DNA of 64,000 nt from positions 44,675-108,674 of the forward strand of contig JAUTXP010000031.1 of assembly GCA_030837965.1 (NCBI GenBank). Reading direction: 5' to 3'. The notes under the pieces are model-generated. The model was not told where the DNA came from and did not search any database. It saw only the letters and a list, made by a program, of their open reading frames with translations. This DNA comes from Acidimicrobiaceae bacterium (GTDB taxonomy: Bacteria; Actinomycetota; Acidimicrobiia; Acidimicrobiales; JAUTXP01). The position numbers and the translations under genes are program-made. Of this stretch, positions 54,071-63,432 are shown piece after piece (position 1 is the first letter of the stretch; every line of letters begins with the position of its first letter).

Positions 54071-55396
54071 GTGCTGCGACTCCACGACACTGCAATCGGG
54101 CAGGTCCGCGAGCTCTCCCTGCGAGAGCCGGGCAAGGTGTCGCTGTACGTCTGCGGCCCCACCGTCTACGACGTGCCCCACATCGGCCACGGCCGCAGCT
54201 ACCTCCTGTACGACGTGCTGGTCCGCTTCCTCGAATGGACGGGCCTTCAGGTCGACCACGTCCGCAACATCACCGACATCGAGGACAAGATCATCAACCG
54301 GGCCAACGAGACAGGCCGGGACCCGGCCGACATCGTGGCCGAGTTCGAGAAGTCGTTCTACGACGCCATGGACCTGCTCGGGGTCAAGCGCCCGACCCAC
54401 GACCCCCATGCCACCGACTACGTCGACCACATGCTCGACCTCATCGGTCGGCTGGCCGAGCGCGACCTGGCCTATGAGACGTCGGACGGCGTCTACCTCG
54501 ACACCGGGGCGGTGGAGGGCTACGGGCTGTTGGCCCAGCAGTCCCTCGACGACTTGCAGGCGGGCGAGCGGGTGGAGGTCAACGAGGAGAAACGCTCGCC
54601 TCTCGACTTCGTGCTGTGGAAGAAGGCCAAGCCGGGCGAGCCTTCATGGGCCTCGCCGTGGGGCGACGGCAGGCCGGGGTGGCACACCGAGTGCGTGGTC
54701 ATGTCGCTCGACTTGTTGGGCGACGGGTTCGACCTGCACGCGGGCGGGCTCGACCTGAAGTTCCCGCATCACGAGAACGAGCGGGCCCAGGCTGTCGGCC
54801 TGGGCTACACGTTCGCACGCCACTGGATGCACCACGCCTTTGTCGACGTGGGCGGGGTGAAGATGTCGAAGTCGCTCCACAACTTCACCTCCGTGGTCGA
54901 CCTCCTCGAACGGCACGACGCGCGCGCCTATCGACTGCTGGTCCTGCGCTCCCACTACCGCTCGCCCATGGAGGTCACGCCGGACACCATCGGCGACGCC
55001 GAGAAGGGCCTCGACCGGATCGACGAATTCGCCAGGCGCTTCCCCCGCGATGGTGCGGCCCCGGACGCCGACGCGGTCGACCGATTCCGCGCGGCCATGG
55101 AGGACGACCTCAACACGCCCGCGGCCGTGGCCTTGTTGTTCGACCTTGTGCGAAAGGCCAACAGCGATCGGGACTCGGCCGCGGTGGCCGCGGCCTACGT
55201 CGTGCTCGACGCGCTCGGGCTCGACGTTCGACAGGGCGACGACGAGGTCGACGAGGCCACCGCCGCGTTGGTCTCGGCGCGCGATGAGGCCCGTCGCACA
55301 AGGGACTTCGCGGCCGCGGACCGCATCAGGGACGAGTTGCAGGCCCTGGGCTGGGTGGTCAAGGACACGGCCGAAGGGACGCAAGTCCATCGGTGA
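54071..55396 (+). CDS. cysS: Cysteinyl-tRNA synthetase
   Basis: A 441-residue class I synthetase. HIGH appears in [18 protein letters not shown], where the Cys is one zinc ligand; [15 protein letters not shown] and [10 protein letters not shown] supply the others. KMSKS is intact ([11 protein letters not shown]). The C-terminal anticodon-binding helices end with [17 protein letters not shown]. The GTG start at 54071 is only 20 bp from the divergent valS ATG, so the two synthetases share one control region. MshC, the mycothiol ligase, is a paralogue, but it lacks the full C-terminal domain seen here. Confidence 0.95.
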   Translation: MLRLHDTAIGQVRELSLREPGKVSLYVCGPTVYDVPHIGHGRSYLLYDVLVRFLEWTGLQVDHVRNITDIEDKIINRANETGRDPADIVAEFEKSFYDAMDLLGVKRPTHDPHATDYVDHMLDLIGRLAERDLAYETSDGVYLDTGAVEGYGLLAQQSLDDLQAGERVEVNEEKRSPLDFVLWKKAKPGEPSWASPWGDGRPGWHTECVVMSLDLLGDGFDLHAGGLDLKFPHHENERAQAVGLGYTFARHWMHHAFVDVGGVKMSKSLHNFTSVVDLLERHDARAYRLLVLRSHYRSPMEVTPDTIGDAEKGLDRIDEFARRFPRDGAAPDADAVDRFRAAMEDDLNTPAAVALLFDLVRKANSDRDSAAVAAAYVVLDALGLDVRQGDDEVDEATAALVSARDEARRTRDFAAADRIRDELQALGWVVKDTAEGTQVHR

Positions 55397-55512
55397 ACCC
55401 TTTGTCGAGAACTGTTACGGTTCGCGCCCGAGGGATGATGCTGTATCGCTCGACTCCATCGCACAGGCACCCCCTCAAATTGGAGGAAGCAACGAAAAGG
55501 GGGTCTGCCGAA

Positions 55513-55713
55513 GTGGCGACCGGAACTGTCAAGTGGTTCAACGCCGAGAAGGGCTACGGCTTCATCTCCCAGTCCGACGGCGCCGATGTGTTCGTGCACT
55601 TCAGCGCCATCCAGATGAACGGCTACCGGGCACTGGAGGAAGGACAAGCGGTGGAGTTCGATGTCCAAGACGGGCCCAAGGGGCTCCAAGCGGCCAGCGT
55701 CCGCCCGATCTAA
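55513..55713 (+). CDS. Cold-shock-domain protein
   Basis: A 66-residue CSD protein that binds single-strand RNA and DNA. It begins [19 protein letters not shown], which contains RNP1 (KGYGFI). RNP2 is [11 protein letters not shown] 55513 has AGGGGG 9 bp upstream. The 116-bp leader after cysS is long, as is usual for cold-shock genes whose leader controls translation. A strong terminator follows at 55747. Confidence 0.95.
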   Translation: MATGTVKWFNAEKGYGFISQSDGADVFVHFSAIQMNGYRALEEGQAVEFDVQDGPKGLQAASVRPI

Positions 55714-55746
55714 CAGCCCGCCTCTGAGAGGCACTCGGCAACAGAA

Positions 55747-55773
55747 AGCGCCCGGGCCGGTGGCCCGGGCGCT
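55747..55773. terminator. Terminator after the cold-shock gene
   Basis: AGCGCCCGGGCC (55747-55758) and GGCCCGGGCGCT (55762-55773) form a perfect 12-bp stem with a GGT loop, followed by CTCACGTTCT. It lies between convergent genes, 33 bp after the cold-shock stop, and could act in both directions. Confidence 0.8.
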
Positions 55774-55835
55774 CTCACGTTCTGCCGACCGCGGGCGGGC
55801 ACCCCCCAGCGCCGCCATCGACTCGGCAGAGCGGC

Positions 55836-57326
55836 TCAGGGCAGGCGCACGTCCTGGGCGGGAAGGCTCGACCCGCCAGTGGTGGCCGTCAGCAGGCGGT
55901 CGCTGTTGGGCGGCGGCGGCGCGCACCCCACGCCATGATCGGCCACGGTTACGCCGGTGCAGGACGATGGTCCGCCACCCGCGGCGACGGCCGCGGTAGC
56001 CGCCCCGCCCGACACGGTCACCTGGACCTGGGCCAGCGGCACGGCCGTCGGCGGTCCGGGGGGCGGCGGGGGCGGGGGCTCAGGTGAAGGCCCCGGCGCC
56101 ACGACCACGTCGTCGGTTCTGCTGCTTTCGCGCCCGTCGAAGACCGGGCCGTCTATGGCCACCGCCTGGCGTCGCCGCTCCCCGGACAGGTCCTCGGCCC
56201 GTCCACCCGACGGCGTGCCCGTGCCCGCACCCGTGAGGTCGAAGCCGAGCGAGCCCGCATGGGACGAGGCCGTATCGAAGAAGACGTGCGGCGGCACGGC
56301 CGGCCGCGTCCCCATCTGTGGGCCGGGTGGCGCGGCCATGGGGGCCGGGCCCGCGAGGGAAGGGCCGGGCTGGCTGCCGCCCACCACGCCGACACCGGCC
56401 AGGCCTGCGGCGAACAGGGCCGCGGACATGACGGCCAGCGGGCGCTCGGCCCTGGCCGCCAGCGAAGCCGATGCGCGCACCTTGCCCAGCAGGCTGTGCC
56501 CGGCGACCACGCGCCAGTGCTTCAGGGCCAGCGCGCCCAGCCCGAGCGGGAAGGGCAGCACGATGCGGCGCAGGCGTTCGCCCAACTCCTCCAACTCCGC
56601 GTTCCTGGCCCGGCACGTCTCGCACCCGGCCAGGTGCTGGTCGACCTTGGCCAGGTCGCGGGGCGACAAAGCGCCGGCCACGTACGCGCCCAGCCGCTCG
56701 ACGGTGAAGCGGCACTCCCTGGGAACGGTGGTGGTGCTGAGGTGGGCCTGGATGTAGCGCTCGCGCAGCCCGTTGCGGGCCCGCACCGCCAACTGGGCCA
56801 CGCCGTTGGCCGACATGCCCAGTATGGGCGCGGCCTCCTTGGCCGGGATCTGCTCGACCTCGGTCAGCCACAACACCGAGCGCCAGCGCTCGGGCAGGCC
56901 GCGGAAGGCGGAGGCGACCAAGGCGCTGTCGGTGGCGACGAGGAGGCGCTCGATGGGCGAGCCGGACACGGCCGTGGCCGGACGCTCGGCCAACCCGGCC
57001 ATGTCCCCGGGCTGTTGGCGCTGTCGACGGCGGAGCTGGTCGATGGACGCCCGGCGGGTCGCGCTCAGCAGGTAGGCCCGAAAGCTGCCGCCGTCGCGCA
57101 GTCTGCCCGCGGGCAGGGCTTGGAGGACGCCAGCGAAGGCCTCGCTGACCGCGTCGGCCGCATCGTCTTTGTGGTTGGTGACGGCCTGGGCCACCCGCCA
57201 GGCCGCGGGGGCGTGGCGCCGGTACAGCTCCTCGAAGGCCCGGTTGTCGCCCGCCGCGGCGCGCTCGGCCAAGTCGGCGTCGGCGACAACGGCAGGATCG
57301 GCCAAAGAGAAGCGGCCCACGGGCAA
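55836..57326 (-). CDS. ECF sigma factor fused to a zinc-binding anti-sigma and membrane domain (copy 1)
   Basis: A 496-residue fusion. Residues about 15-100 are sigma region 2 (DNRAFEELYRRHAPAAWRVA, then DAVSEAFAGVLQAL and FRAYLLSATRRASIDQLRRR). Region 4 follows at about 150-200 (LPERWRSVLWLTEVEQIPAK, then GMSANGVAQLAVRARNGLRE). Next is a zinc-finger anti-sigma motif, GALSPRDLAKVDQHLAGCET with HxxxCxxC (HLAGCETC). One membrane span comes at about 300 (LAVMSAALFAAGLAGVGVVG), then an outside Pro/Gly-rich tail of about 175 residues with FFDTASSHAGSLGFDL. Normally sigma and anti-sigma are separate genes. Here the chain would tether the sigma factor to the membrane until it is cut. Confidence 0.88.
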   Translation of the reverse strand: MPVGRFSLADPAVVADADLAERAAAGDNRAFEELYRRHAPAAWRVAQAVTNHKDDAADAVSEAFAGVLQALPAGRLRDGGSFRAYLLSATRRASIDQLRRRQRQQPGDMAGLAERPATAVSGSPIERLLVATDSALVASAFRGLPERWRSVLWLTEVEQIPAKEAAPILGMSANGVAQLAVRARNGLRERYIQAHLSTTTVPRECRFTVERLGAYVAGALSPRDLAKVDQHLAGCETCRARNAELEELGERLRRIVLPFPLGLGALALKHWRVVAGHSLLGKVRASASLAARAERPLAVMSAALFAAGLAGVGVVGGSQPGPSLAGPAPMAAPPGPQMGTRPAVPPHVFFDTASSHAGSLGFDLTGAGTGTPSGGRAEDLSGERRRQAVAIDGPVFDGRESSRTDDVVVAPGPSPEPPPPPPPGPPTAVPLAQVQVTVSGGAATAAVAAGGGPSSCTGVTVADHGVGCAPPPPNSDRLLTATTGGSSLPAQDVRLP

Positions 57327-57409
57327 AGACCTCCAAAAGCGGTGGGGAACCGCCTTCGGTGTTGGTTCGCCGCCGCCGCGGTCGAACCCTGCCGGGGCTC
57401 AGACTGGGG

Positions 57410-59023
57410 TCAGACGGGGAGGCCCCGACTCTCGGGGGAGGGGAGCGGGTCGTCCGACCCGGCCAGGGCCAGGGCCATGGTCCCTTGGTCCACCGCTCCC
57501 AGCAGGGCCTGGAGGGTGAGCAGGTCGATGGGGGCGATTCCCGTGTCGGCCGCGCTCATGCCGTCCGTGCTCAACCCGTTCGCGCCGGGCAGGCTGGGCA
57601 GGTCGGCGCCGGGCAGGCCGGTTCCGGGCAGGTCCGTACCGGGCAGGCCGGGGACATCGGGCAGGCCAGGGACGTCAGGCAGGCCAGGGACATCGGGCAC
57701 CGGGGGCAGGTCGGGGACGGGCGGCAGCGTGGTCGGCACCGTGGGCACGGTGGTGGGCACCTCAGGGACGGTCACCGGGGTCGCGGGCAGCTCCACCACC
57801 CCAGGCGGGTCGGGCGTGCCCGTGGGCGGGCCGGAGTCGTGGTCCCGATGCGACGCGGGCGGGGCCATGGTCGTCGTGGTGCTCGGCGCAGGCGCGGCCG
57901 ACTGCTGGTCGTTGGGGGACGCGACCTGAACGACAGGGGTGGCTGCGTCCTCGTTGGGCCGGCCGAGGGCGTCGGTGGACGGGGCCTGCACGGCCGCGGC
58001 CGATGCGGCCTGGTCCGTGGTGGCCGCCGAGTTGGCCGAGGCCGAAGGCGCCTGCACGTGGCGGCGCGGTGCGAGGGCGCTGTGGGCGGGCGGGGTGGTC
58101 GGCGACTGCCGGTGCTGCACCACGCCCACTCCGGCCACCGAGGCCACCAGGACGGCCGCGGCGGCGGCCGCCGCGCCCGCGGGGGCTGGGCCCCACGTCG
58201 AGGCCCGGTGGGCCAGTCGCATGATCCAGCGGCCCAGGCCGCCACCGGCCACCAGGGGCAGGGGCATGGCCGCCCGGCGCAGGGTGGTGCCGATCTCCTC
58301 GAGCTCGCTCTGGCGCTGCCTGCACGCGTCGCACCAGGCCAGGTGCTGGTCGACGCGGGCGATGTCGCGCGGGGCCAGGGCCCCGCCCACGTAGGCGCCG
58401 AGTCGACTCACCGTCTCCTTGCACTCGCCTTGGACCTCGGGCAGGTGGGCCTGGAGGTAGCGCTCGCGCAGGCCGGCCCGGGCCCGCACCGCGAGCTGGG
58501 CCACGCCGTTGGCGGACACGCCGAGCAGGCCCGCGGCCTCGCGGGCCGGGATGCCTTCGACCTCGGTGAGCCACAGCACAGAGCGCCACCGCTCGGGCAG
58601 GGCGCGAAAAGCAGCCGCCACCAAGGCGTTGTCGGCCCTGTCCATCATCATCTCGGACGGTCCGGCTGCGGTCTGGGCGGGCTCGGCGTCCTGCTCTGAG
58701 GGGAGGGACCGGCCTGCTCTGCGCAGCACGTCGACGGCGGCGTGGCGGGTGGCGGTCAGGAGGTAGGAGCGAAAGCGGGTGGGCTCGGCCAGGCGGCCCT
58801 TGGGCAGGGCCTGCATGACCCGGGCGAAGGCGTCGCTGACCGCGTCGGCCGCGTCGTGGGTGTTGCCCGTGACCCGGTAGGCCACGCGCATGGCCGTGCG
58901 CGAGTGGCGTCGGTAGAGCTCCTCGAAGGCCTCGCGGTCGCCGTCCCCGGCCCGCACGGCCAGGTCGGCGTCGGTCTGGAGCTCAAGTGCGTCTGCCGCG
59001 ATCTCGATCCTGCTTCGAGCCAA
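57410..59023 (-). CDS. ECF sigma factor fused to a zinc-binding anti-sigma and membrane domain (copy 2)
   Basis: A 537-residue paralogue of the preceding gene with the same order: region 2 (AFEELYRRHSRTAMRVAYRV), region 4 (LPERWRSVLWLTEVEGIPAR and GVSANGVAQLAVRARAGLRE), and a zinc motif (GALAPRDIARVDQHLAWCDA, with HLAWCDAC). A membrane span follows (GAAAAAAAVLVASVAGVGVV), then an outside tail of about 240 residues that is Thr/Pro-rich, with the repeat VPGLPD or GLPG many times over. TTG 59023 is chosen because GAAAGG is 7 bp upstream. It lies 84 bp upstream of copy 1 on the same strand, so the two arose by tandem duplication and may be co-expressed. Confidence 0.88.
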   Translation of the reverse strand: MARSRIEIAADALELQTDADLAVRAGDGDREAFEELYRRHSRTAMRVAYRVTGNTHDAADAVSDAFARVMQALPKGRLAEPTRFRSYLLTATRHAAVDVLRRAGRSLPSEQDAEPAQTAAGPSEMMMDRADNALVAAAFRALPERWRSVLWLTEVEGIPAREAAGLLGVSANGVAQLAVRARAGLRERYLQAHLPEVQGECKETVSRLGAYVGGALAPRDIARVDQHLAWCDACRQRQSELEEIGTTLRRAAMPLPLVAGGGLGRWIMRLAHRASTWGPAPAGAAAAAAAVLVASVAGVGVVQHRQSPTTPPAHSALAPRRHVQAPSASANSAATTDQAASAAAVQAPSTDALGRPNEDAATPVVQVASPNDQQSAAPAPSTTTTMAPPASHRDHDSGPPTGTPDPPGVVELPATPVTVPEVPTTVPTVPTTLPPVPDLPPVPDVPGLPDVPGLPDVPGLPGTDLPGTGLPGADLPSLPGANGLSTDGMSAADTGIAPIDLLTLQALLGAVDQGTMALALAGSDDPLPSPESRGLPV

Positions 59024-59127
59024 TTCAGAACCTTTCTCGGGCGCGCGGAAGAACGGCCAACTGGGGAACAATTCGCCGTCCGTGGCCGAATTCCCGCTCG
59101 CGGCGGCGGAGACGCCATGCTGACCCG

Positions 59128-60348
59128 GTGCGAGGGCGCGTCCGGGGGTCTGGGTCGACCGGTTCGACCAGTTCGTTGCCGCCCGGCTTCGGGGCCATCT
59201 GGTCGTGTGTGGCCCTCGACCTGGTCGGGTTCGGGATCGTGTTGCCCATCCTGCCCCTCTATGCCCGAAGATTCGGCGCCACACCCTTCACCGCCACCGC
59301 TTTGGTGGCGACCTTCTCTGGGGCGCAGTTGGTGTTCTCGCCGGTGTGGGGCCGGGTGTCGGACAGGATCGGTCGCAAGCCGGTGCTCGTGCTGTCGCTG
59401 GCGGGCACGGCGGTGGGCAGCCTGGTCACCGGGCTGGCCGGTTCGCTGTGGGTGCTGTTCCTCGGGCGGCTGATCGACGGCGTGTCCGGGGCCAGCGTGT
59501 CCGTGGCCCAGGCGTCGGTGGCCGACGTGGCCCCGCCCGACCAGCGGGCCAAGCTGCTCGGCCTGTTGGGCGCCGCCTTCGGGCTGGGGTTCGTGGCCGG
59601 TCCGGCCATCGGCGCACTGGCCGCGCTGGGCGGGCCGCACGTGCCGTTCTTGTTGGCGGCCGGGATTGCCGGGGTCAACGCGGTGGCCGCGTGGCGGCGC
59701 CTGCCGGAGACCCACCCCTCACTGGGGGAACGTGGACGTGGGCGCGCCATGGTGCGGCGGGCCGTCGACCCGGTCCCGTGGCGACGCGACGGCGTGGCCG
59801 CGCTGGTGGCCGTGGCCTTCGTCTCCTTGGCCGCCTTCAGCGCCTTCGAGGGGACGTTCGCCCTGTTCGGCGAGCGCAGGCTGGGGTTGCGGTTGGCCTC
59901 GACGGGTGGGGTGTTCGCGGCCATCGGCGTGGCCCTCGTTCTGGTCCAGGTCCGGCTCCTGCCCGCGGCCGTGGACCGGCTGGGCGAGGTCAAGACCTTG
60001 CGCCTCGGCCTGGTGCTGGACGCTGCGGGCCTGGCCGCCCTGGCCACCGTCCACTCGTTCGCGGCATTGGCCCCCGCACTGTTCTTCTTGGTGGTCGGGC
60101 AGGGGCTGGTGTCGCCCACGCTGTCGTCCATCCTGGCTGGGAAGGTGGACGCCGACCGGCGGGGCGGGGTGCTGGGCGTGCAGCAGGCCGCGGGTGGGCT
60201 GGCTCGGGTGGTGGGGCCGCTGGCCGGCGGCTTTCTGTTCCAGCAGGCGGGGGTCCCCGTCCCCTACGTGGCCGGGGCCGCGCTGATGCTGCTGGCCGCA
60301 TTGCTCGCGCTTCGGCCCGGCGTCGCCACCGCCACCGCTGCCACCTGA
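59128..60348 (+). CDS. Major facilitator superfamily transporter (drug/proton antiporter type)
   Basis: A 406-residue carrier with twelve spans. VALDLVGFGIVLPILPLYAR opens helix 1. The loop 2-3 motif GRVSDRIGRKPVLVLSL is the MFS signature, and helix 5 has GAAFGLGFVAGPAIGALAAL, the antiporter-type motif C. The layout fits the tetracycline/multidrug DHA1 group (TetA-like). The substrate is unknown. GTG 59128 begins about 35 residues before helix 1; a later start is possible. It is divergent from the sigma-fusion gene with 104 bp between. Confidence 0.88.
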   Translation: MRGRVRGSGSTGSTSSLPPGFGAIWSCVALDLVGFGIVLPILPLYARRFGATPFTATALVATFSGAQLVFSPVWGRVSDRIGRKPVLVLSLAGTAVGSLVTGLAGSLWVLFLGRLIDGVSGASVSVAQASVADVAPPDQRAKLLGLLGAAFGLGFVAGPAIGALAALGGPHVPFLLAAGIAGVNAVAAWRRLPETHPSLGERGRGRAMVRRAVDPVPWRRDGVAALVAVAFVSLAAFSAFEGTFALFGERRLGLRLASTGGVFAAIGVALVLVQVRLLPAAVDRLGEVKTLRLGLVLDAAGLAALATVHSFAALAPALFFLVVGQGLVSPTLSSILAGKVDADRRGGVLGVQQAAGGLARVVGPLAGGFLFQQAGVPVPYVAGAALMLLAALLALRPGVATATAAT

Positions 60349-60422
60349 CGCCTCGCCCGTCACGGGCCGCGCCCGGTGCCCGGCCCTCCGTCTCGGGATG
60401 CCATCACGGGCCGGAGGCCAAG

Positions 60423-60464
60423 CCCGGCGCGTCGTGCCCGGCGCGTCGTGCCCGGCGCGTCGTG
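60423..60464. repeat. 14-bp tandem repeat, three exact copies
   Basis: CCCGGCGCGTCGTG is repeated at 60423-60436, 60437-60450 and 60451-60464. It lies between the MFS gene and the acyl-CoA dehydrogenase. This 215-bp gap holds nothing else apart from the palindrome at 60518. Confidence 0.8.
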
Positions 60465-60517
60465 AGCCCGCTGGGTCTACCGTGCTGCTGACCCACTTGG
60501 CGGCCGGCAATCGCTAT

Positions 60518-60533
60518 GTTACCGTCCGGTAAC
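60518..60533. promoter_or_regulatory. Palindrome before the acyl-CoA dehydrogenase, like the TetR operator
   Basis: GTTACCGTCCGGTAAC is a palindrome of two 7-bp arms (GTTACCG/CGGTAAC) around TC. The arms are the same as in the TetR operator at 40380-40394, but the spacer is 2 bp instead of 1. It lies 31 bp before the start codon, where a repressor site would be expected. Confidence 0.6.
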
Positions 60534-60563
60534 CAAGCTCACTGAGACCGAGGTGGCGCCCTG

Positions 60564-61784
60564 ATGACTGAATTCTCCCTGGAGTTGAACGAAGACCAGC
60601 TCCAGATCCAGAAGTGGGTCCACGACTTCGCAGAGAACGTCGTCCGCCCCGTCGCCCATGAGTACGACGAGCGTGAGGAGACGCCCTGGCCCGTGATCGA
60701 GCAGGCGGCCGAGGTCGGGCTGTACTCGTTCGACTTCGTGGCCAACGCCTTCGGCGATCCCACCGGCATCCTGCTGCCGCTGGTCATGGAGGAGATGGCG
60801 TGGGGGGACGCCGGGATCGGCCTGGCCATCTTCGGCACCACCCTCGGCGTGGCCGGCATCTTCGCCAACGGCACGCCTGAGCAGGTCATGGAGTGGGTGC
60901 CCCAGTGCTTCAGGGGCGAAAACGACAAGATCAACCTGGCCGCCTTCGCCGTGTCCGAGCCCGATGCAGGGTCCGACGTCTCTTCGTTGCGGACGACGGC
61001 TGTCTACGACGAGGCCAAGGACGAGTGGGTCCTGAACGGCACGAAGACCTGGATCACCAACGGCGGGATCGCCGACATCCACGTCGTCGTCGCCTCGGTC
61101 GACCGAGACTTGGGCTCGCGCGGGCAGGCCTCCTTCATCGTGCCGCCCGGCACGCCCGGGCTGTCGCAGGGGCAGAAGTTCAAGAAAATGGGGATCCGGG
61201 CATCCCACACCGCTGAGGTGGTGCTGGACGACGTCCGCGTGCCGGGGCGTTGCCTGCTGGGCGGCAAGGAGAAGCTGGACGAGAAGCTGGCCCGCGTCCG
61301 CGAGGGCAAGTCGGCCGGACGGTCCCAGGCGGCCATGGCCACCTTTGAATCCTCACGCCCCGCCGTCGGCGCCCAGGCCCTGGGCATCGCCCGCGCCGCG
61401 TACGAGTTCTCGCTCGAGTACGCCAAGGAGCGCAAGCAGTTCGGGCGGGCCATCATCGAAAATCAGTCCATCGCCTTCATGCTGGCCGACATGAAGACCG
61501 AGATCGACGCAGCCAGACTGCTGGTCTGGCGGGCGGCGTGGATGGGGCGCACGGGCAAAGTCTTCGAGAACGGCGAAGGCTCCATGTCCAAGCTCAAGGC
61601 CGGCCGTGTCGCCGTCTGGGTCACCGAGCGGGCCATCCAGATCCTCGGCGGTTACGGGTACGTGCGGGAGTACCCGGTGGAGCGTTGGCACAGGGACTCG
61701 AAGATCTACGACATCTTCGAAGGCACCGAGCAGATCCAGCAGCTCGTCATCTCCCGCGCCATCTCCGGCGTCCACATCAAGTAG
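60564..61784 (+). CDS. Acyl-CoA dehydrogenase
   Basis: A 406-residue flavoprotein of fatty-acid beta-oxidation. The FAD/substrate region has FAVSEPDAGSDVSSLRTTA, then NGTKTWITNGGIADI. The C-terminal helical domain has LEYAKERKQFGRAIIENQSI and ILGGYGYVREYPVERWHRDS. The catalytic Glu is in YDIFEGTEQIQQL, the usual position of medium-chain enzymes. Chain-length preference cannot be read. It has no ETF or thiolase neighbours. The palindrome upstream suggests TetR-type repression by the regulator at 40 kb. Confidence 0.93.
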   Translation: MTEFSLELNEDQLQIQKWVHDFAENVVRPVAHEYDEREETPWPVIEQAAEVGLYSFDFVANAFGDPTGILLPLVMEEMAWGDAGIGLAIFGTTLGVAGIFANGTPEQVMEWVPQCFRGENDKINLAAFAVSEPDAGSDVSSLRTTAVYDEAKDEWVLNGTKTWITNGGIADIHVVVASVDRDLGSRGQASFIVPPGTPGLSQGQKFKKMGIRASHTAEVVLDDVRVPGRCLLGGKEKLDEKLARVREGKSAGRSQAAMATFESSRPAVGAQALGIARAAYEFSLEYAKERKQFGRAIIENQSIAFMLADMKTEIDAARLLVWRAAWMGRTGKVFENGEGSMSKLKAGRVAVWVTERAIQILGGYGYVREYPVERWHRDSKIYDIFEGTEQIQQLVISRAISGVHIK

Positions 61785-61936
61785 CTCGCCGGGCGGCCTA
61801 CGTTCGCAGTGGCATCGTCGGATGGCGCCCCTGGGATCTTTGCATCGGTGCCGCAATCAATTCGACACGTCCTTGCCTCCCAGACGTAGTACGTGACGGA
61901 TGGCGCCGTGCCATCCGTCACATTCTGGGAGGAATG

Positions 61937-62497
61937 ATGAAGAAGCTTCTTAGCCGGATGGCTCTCGTTGGCGCGCTGCTCGCCAGTGTCGCCATGGTCG
62001 GTCAAACCACGACGGCTTATGGCGCAGGCGTCTCCGGCGCCGCCGTTATCGGCCAGGGCACCATCAGCCCCGGCCTCGACGACACGCTCCCGGGCACGAT
62101 TCAATCCGTGACGTTCGGCGGATCCGCCATTGGCGGTGGCATCGCGACGGGCGTAGGGACGCAGGTGGGGATTGCAGTGGGCGACTTCACGTGCACCTTC
62201 AACGGCGGCAGCAGTATTCCGGAGACTCGCGCTGCGGGCAGCGGCACCGCTTCTGGCACCTGCAATGGCGGCACCGTCGGTACGGGAACGATCGCGTGCA
62301 CCGCGACCTACGCCCGGGCTGGCGCCTTGGTGCTGGTTGTGCTGACCGGCTGCTCTGCGAGCGCGTCCGGTCCGCTCGGGACGGGATCGGCCAGCGGCGC
62401 TCTCGGCGCCGGCCTGTTCGTCTTTGTGCCTGACCAGCTCACCCCGCCCGTCACCAGCTACCGCCTCGTCGGCGCATCCGCCGGAGCAGGCGCCTAG
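61937..62497 (+). CDS. Small secreted protein of unknown family (paralogue A)
   Basis: A 186-residue exported protein. The signal peptide is KKLLSRMALVGALLASVAMV followed by TTAYG/A. The mature part is Gly/Ser/Thr/Ala-rich with predicted beta-strands and almost no charged residues. It has four Cys (FTCTF, GTCNGG, IACTA, TGCSA) that could form two disulfides. It ends FVFVPDQLTPPVTSYRLVG. The same order of motifs is found in paralogue B at 63433. ATG 61937 is preferred to 61934 because of the distance to GGGAGG. A near-perfect terminator follows. No known family comes to mind; a surface or adhesive beta-sandwich is a guess. Confidence 0.8.
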   Translation: MKKLLSRMALVGALLASVAMVGQTTTAYGAGVSGAAVIGQGTISPGLDDTLPGTIQSVTFGGSAIGGGIATGVGTQVGIAVGDFTCTFNGGSSIPETRAAGSGTASGTCNGGTVGTGTIACTATYARAGALVLVVLTGCSASASGPLGTGSASGALGAGLFVFVPDQLTPPVTSYRLVGASAGAGA

Positions 62498-62521
62498 ATA
62501 AACGTTTCCCAGCAACAATGT

Positions 62522-62554
62522 GAAGGGCGGGGGCCGAATCGGCCCCCGCCCTTC
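62522..62554 (+). terminator. Terminator after secreted paralogue A
   Basis: GAAGGGCGGGGGCC (62522-62535) and its complement (62541-62554) form a perfect 14-bp stem around GAATC, followed by TCTCGCG. It starts 24 bp after the stop codon. Confidence 0.85.
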
Positions 62555-63432
62555 TCGCGTCCCGCTGCCGGGCACTGCAAAGCCTGCACCGGCCCATTGC
62601 GCTCCGGGTAACTGAGCACCGTACATCGCTGACCGCCGAAGTCCCGCTCCTCCTTGGTATCCGCTCCGATGGGGTCTGTGCCGTGGCCGGGAGTGGCCGC
62701 AGACGGGCTTTACGTCGAACGGGGGACTCCTCGCGCCGCGCTCGGAGAACGCAGATCCGCATGTCCATGGCGAAATTCGCTTCCCACTTGCAGAGAGCGC
62801 ATGCTTGGCTGGCTCCGGGAGCGTGTCACCGCATCTCGACGCTCGGACGGTGGTTCTGCGGGGGAAGCTTCGGGCTGCCAAGGACACCAGAGGCAGTCGT
62901 CATGACACGGGTGCGGGCCAGGTCCCATGCCTCATGATCGCTCACGTCGCAAAGCGTCACACCAGCAACTCGTGGTGACTCTGCGGCGCGCCGTGCCCGG
63001 ATATTCAAGCCGGTGCCGCGGCGGTTGGTCGAAATCGAATATCAAGAACGCGTTCGGAACCGCAAAGCGCTCCGCAACGCAGGCCCGCTTGTGCCAGCGG
63101 TTGCGCTCATTGCTGGCGTTGACGCTCGACGGCCCAAACGATGTGGCGCTGGGCACCGGGTATTGAGGGGTTTCGCTCCCGATTTATCTATCGATCGAAA
63201 TCGGCCGTGCCCGCACAAACTCGTGAGAGGCCCTGGCAGCACTTCCGAAAATGTCGAAGCATGAACACAAACTATGAATATCCAAATGATGCGAGAACCC
63301 TATGGAGTTACATTTTGTTAAAAGTTGTCGCACCAAAAAGTTTCGCACAAAAGAGGATTGCGGCGACACAACCGCGTGCGCCATTCGTAGTCAGAGGTGG
63401 GCAGCACCGGCTGTCCATGATTGGGAGGAAAT
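62555..63432. other. Non-coding stretch of about 0.9 kb between two secreted paralogues
   Basis: I find no convincing gene here on either strand. The short open frames lack the codon bias of the neighbours and any motif. The composition shifts from G+C-rich (62555-63100) to markedly A+T-rich at 63260-63360, next to paralogue B, where words such as TTACATTTTGTTAAAAG and TCGCACCAAAAAGTTTCGCAC occur. The last part is the likely promoter of paralogue B. The first part may be a decayed gene or insertion. Confidence 0.55.

Noticed and set aside
62654..63264. Several 80-residue plus-strand frames between the secreted paralogues
   Set aside because: No ribosome sites, no motif, Arg-rich random composition, and overlapping frames. 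None stands out as coding.
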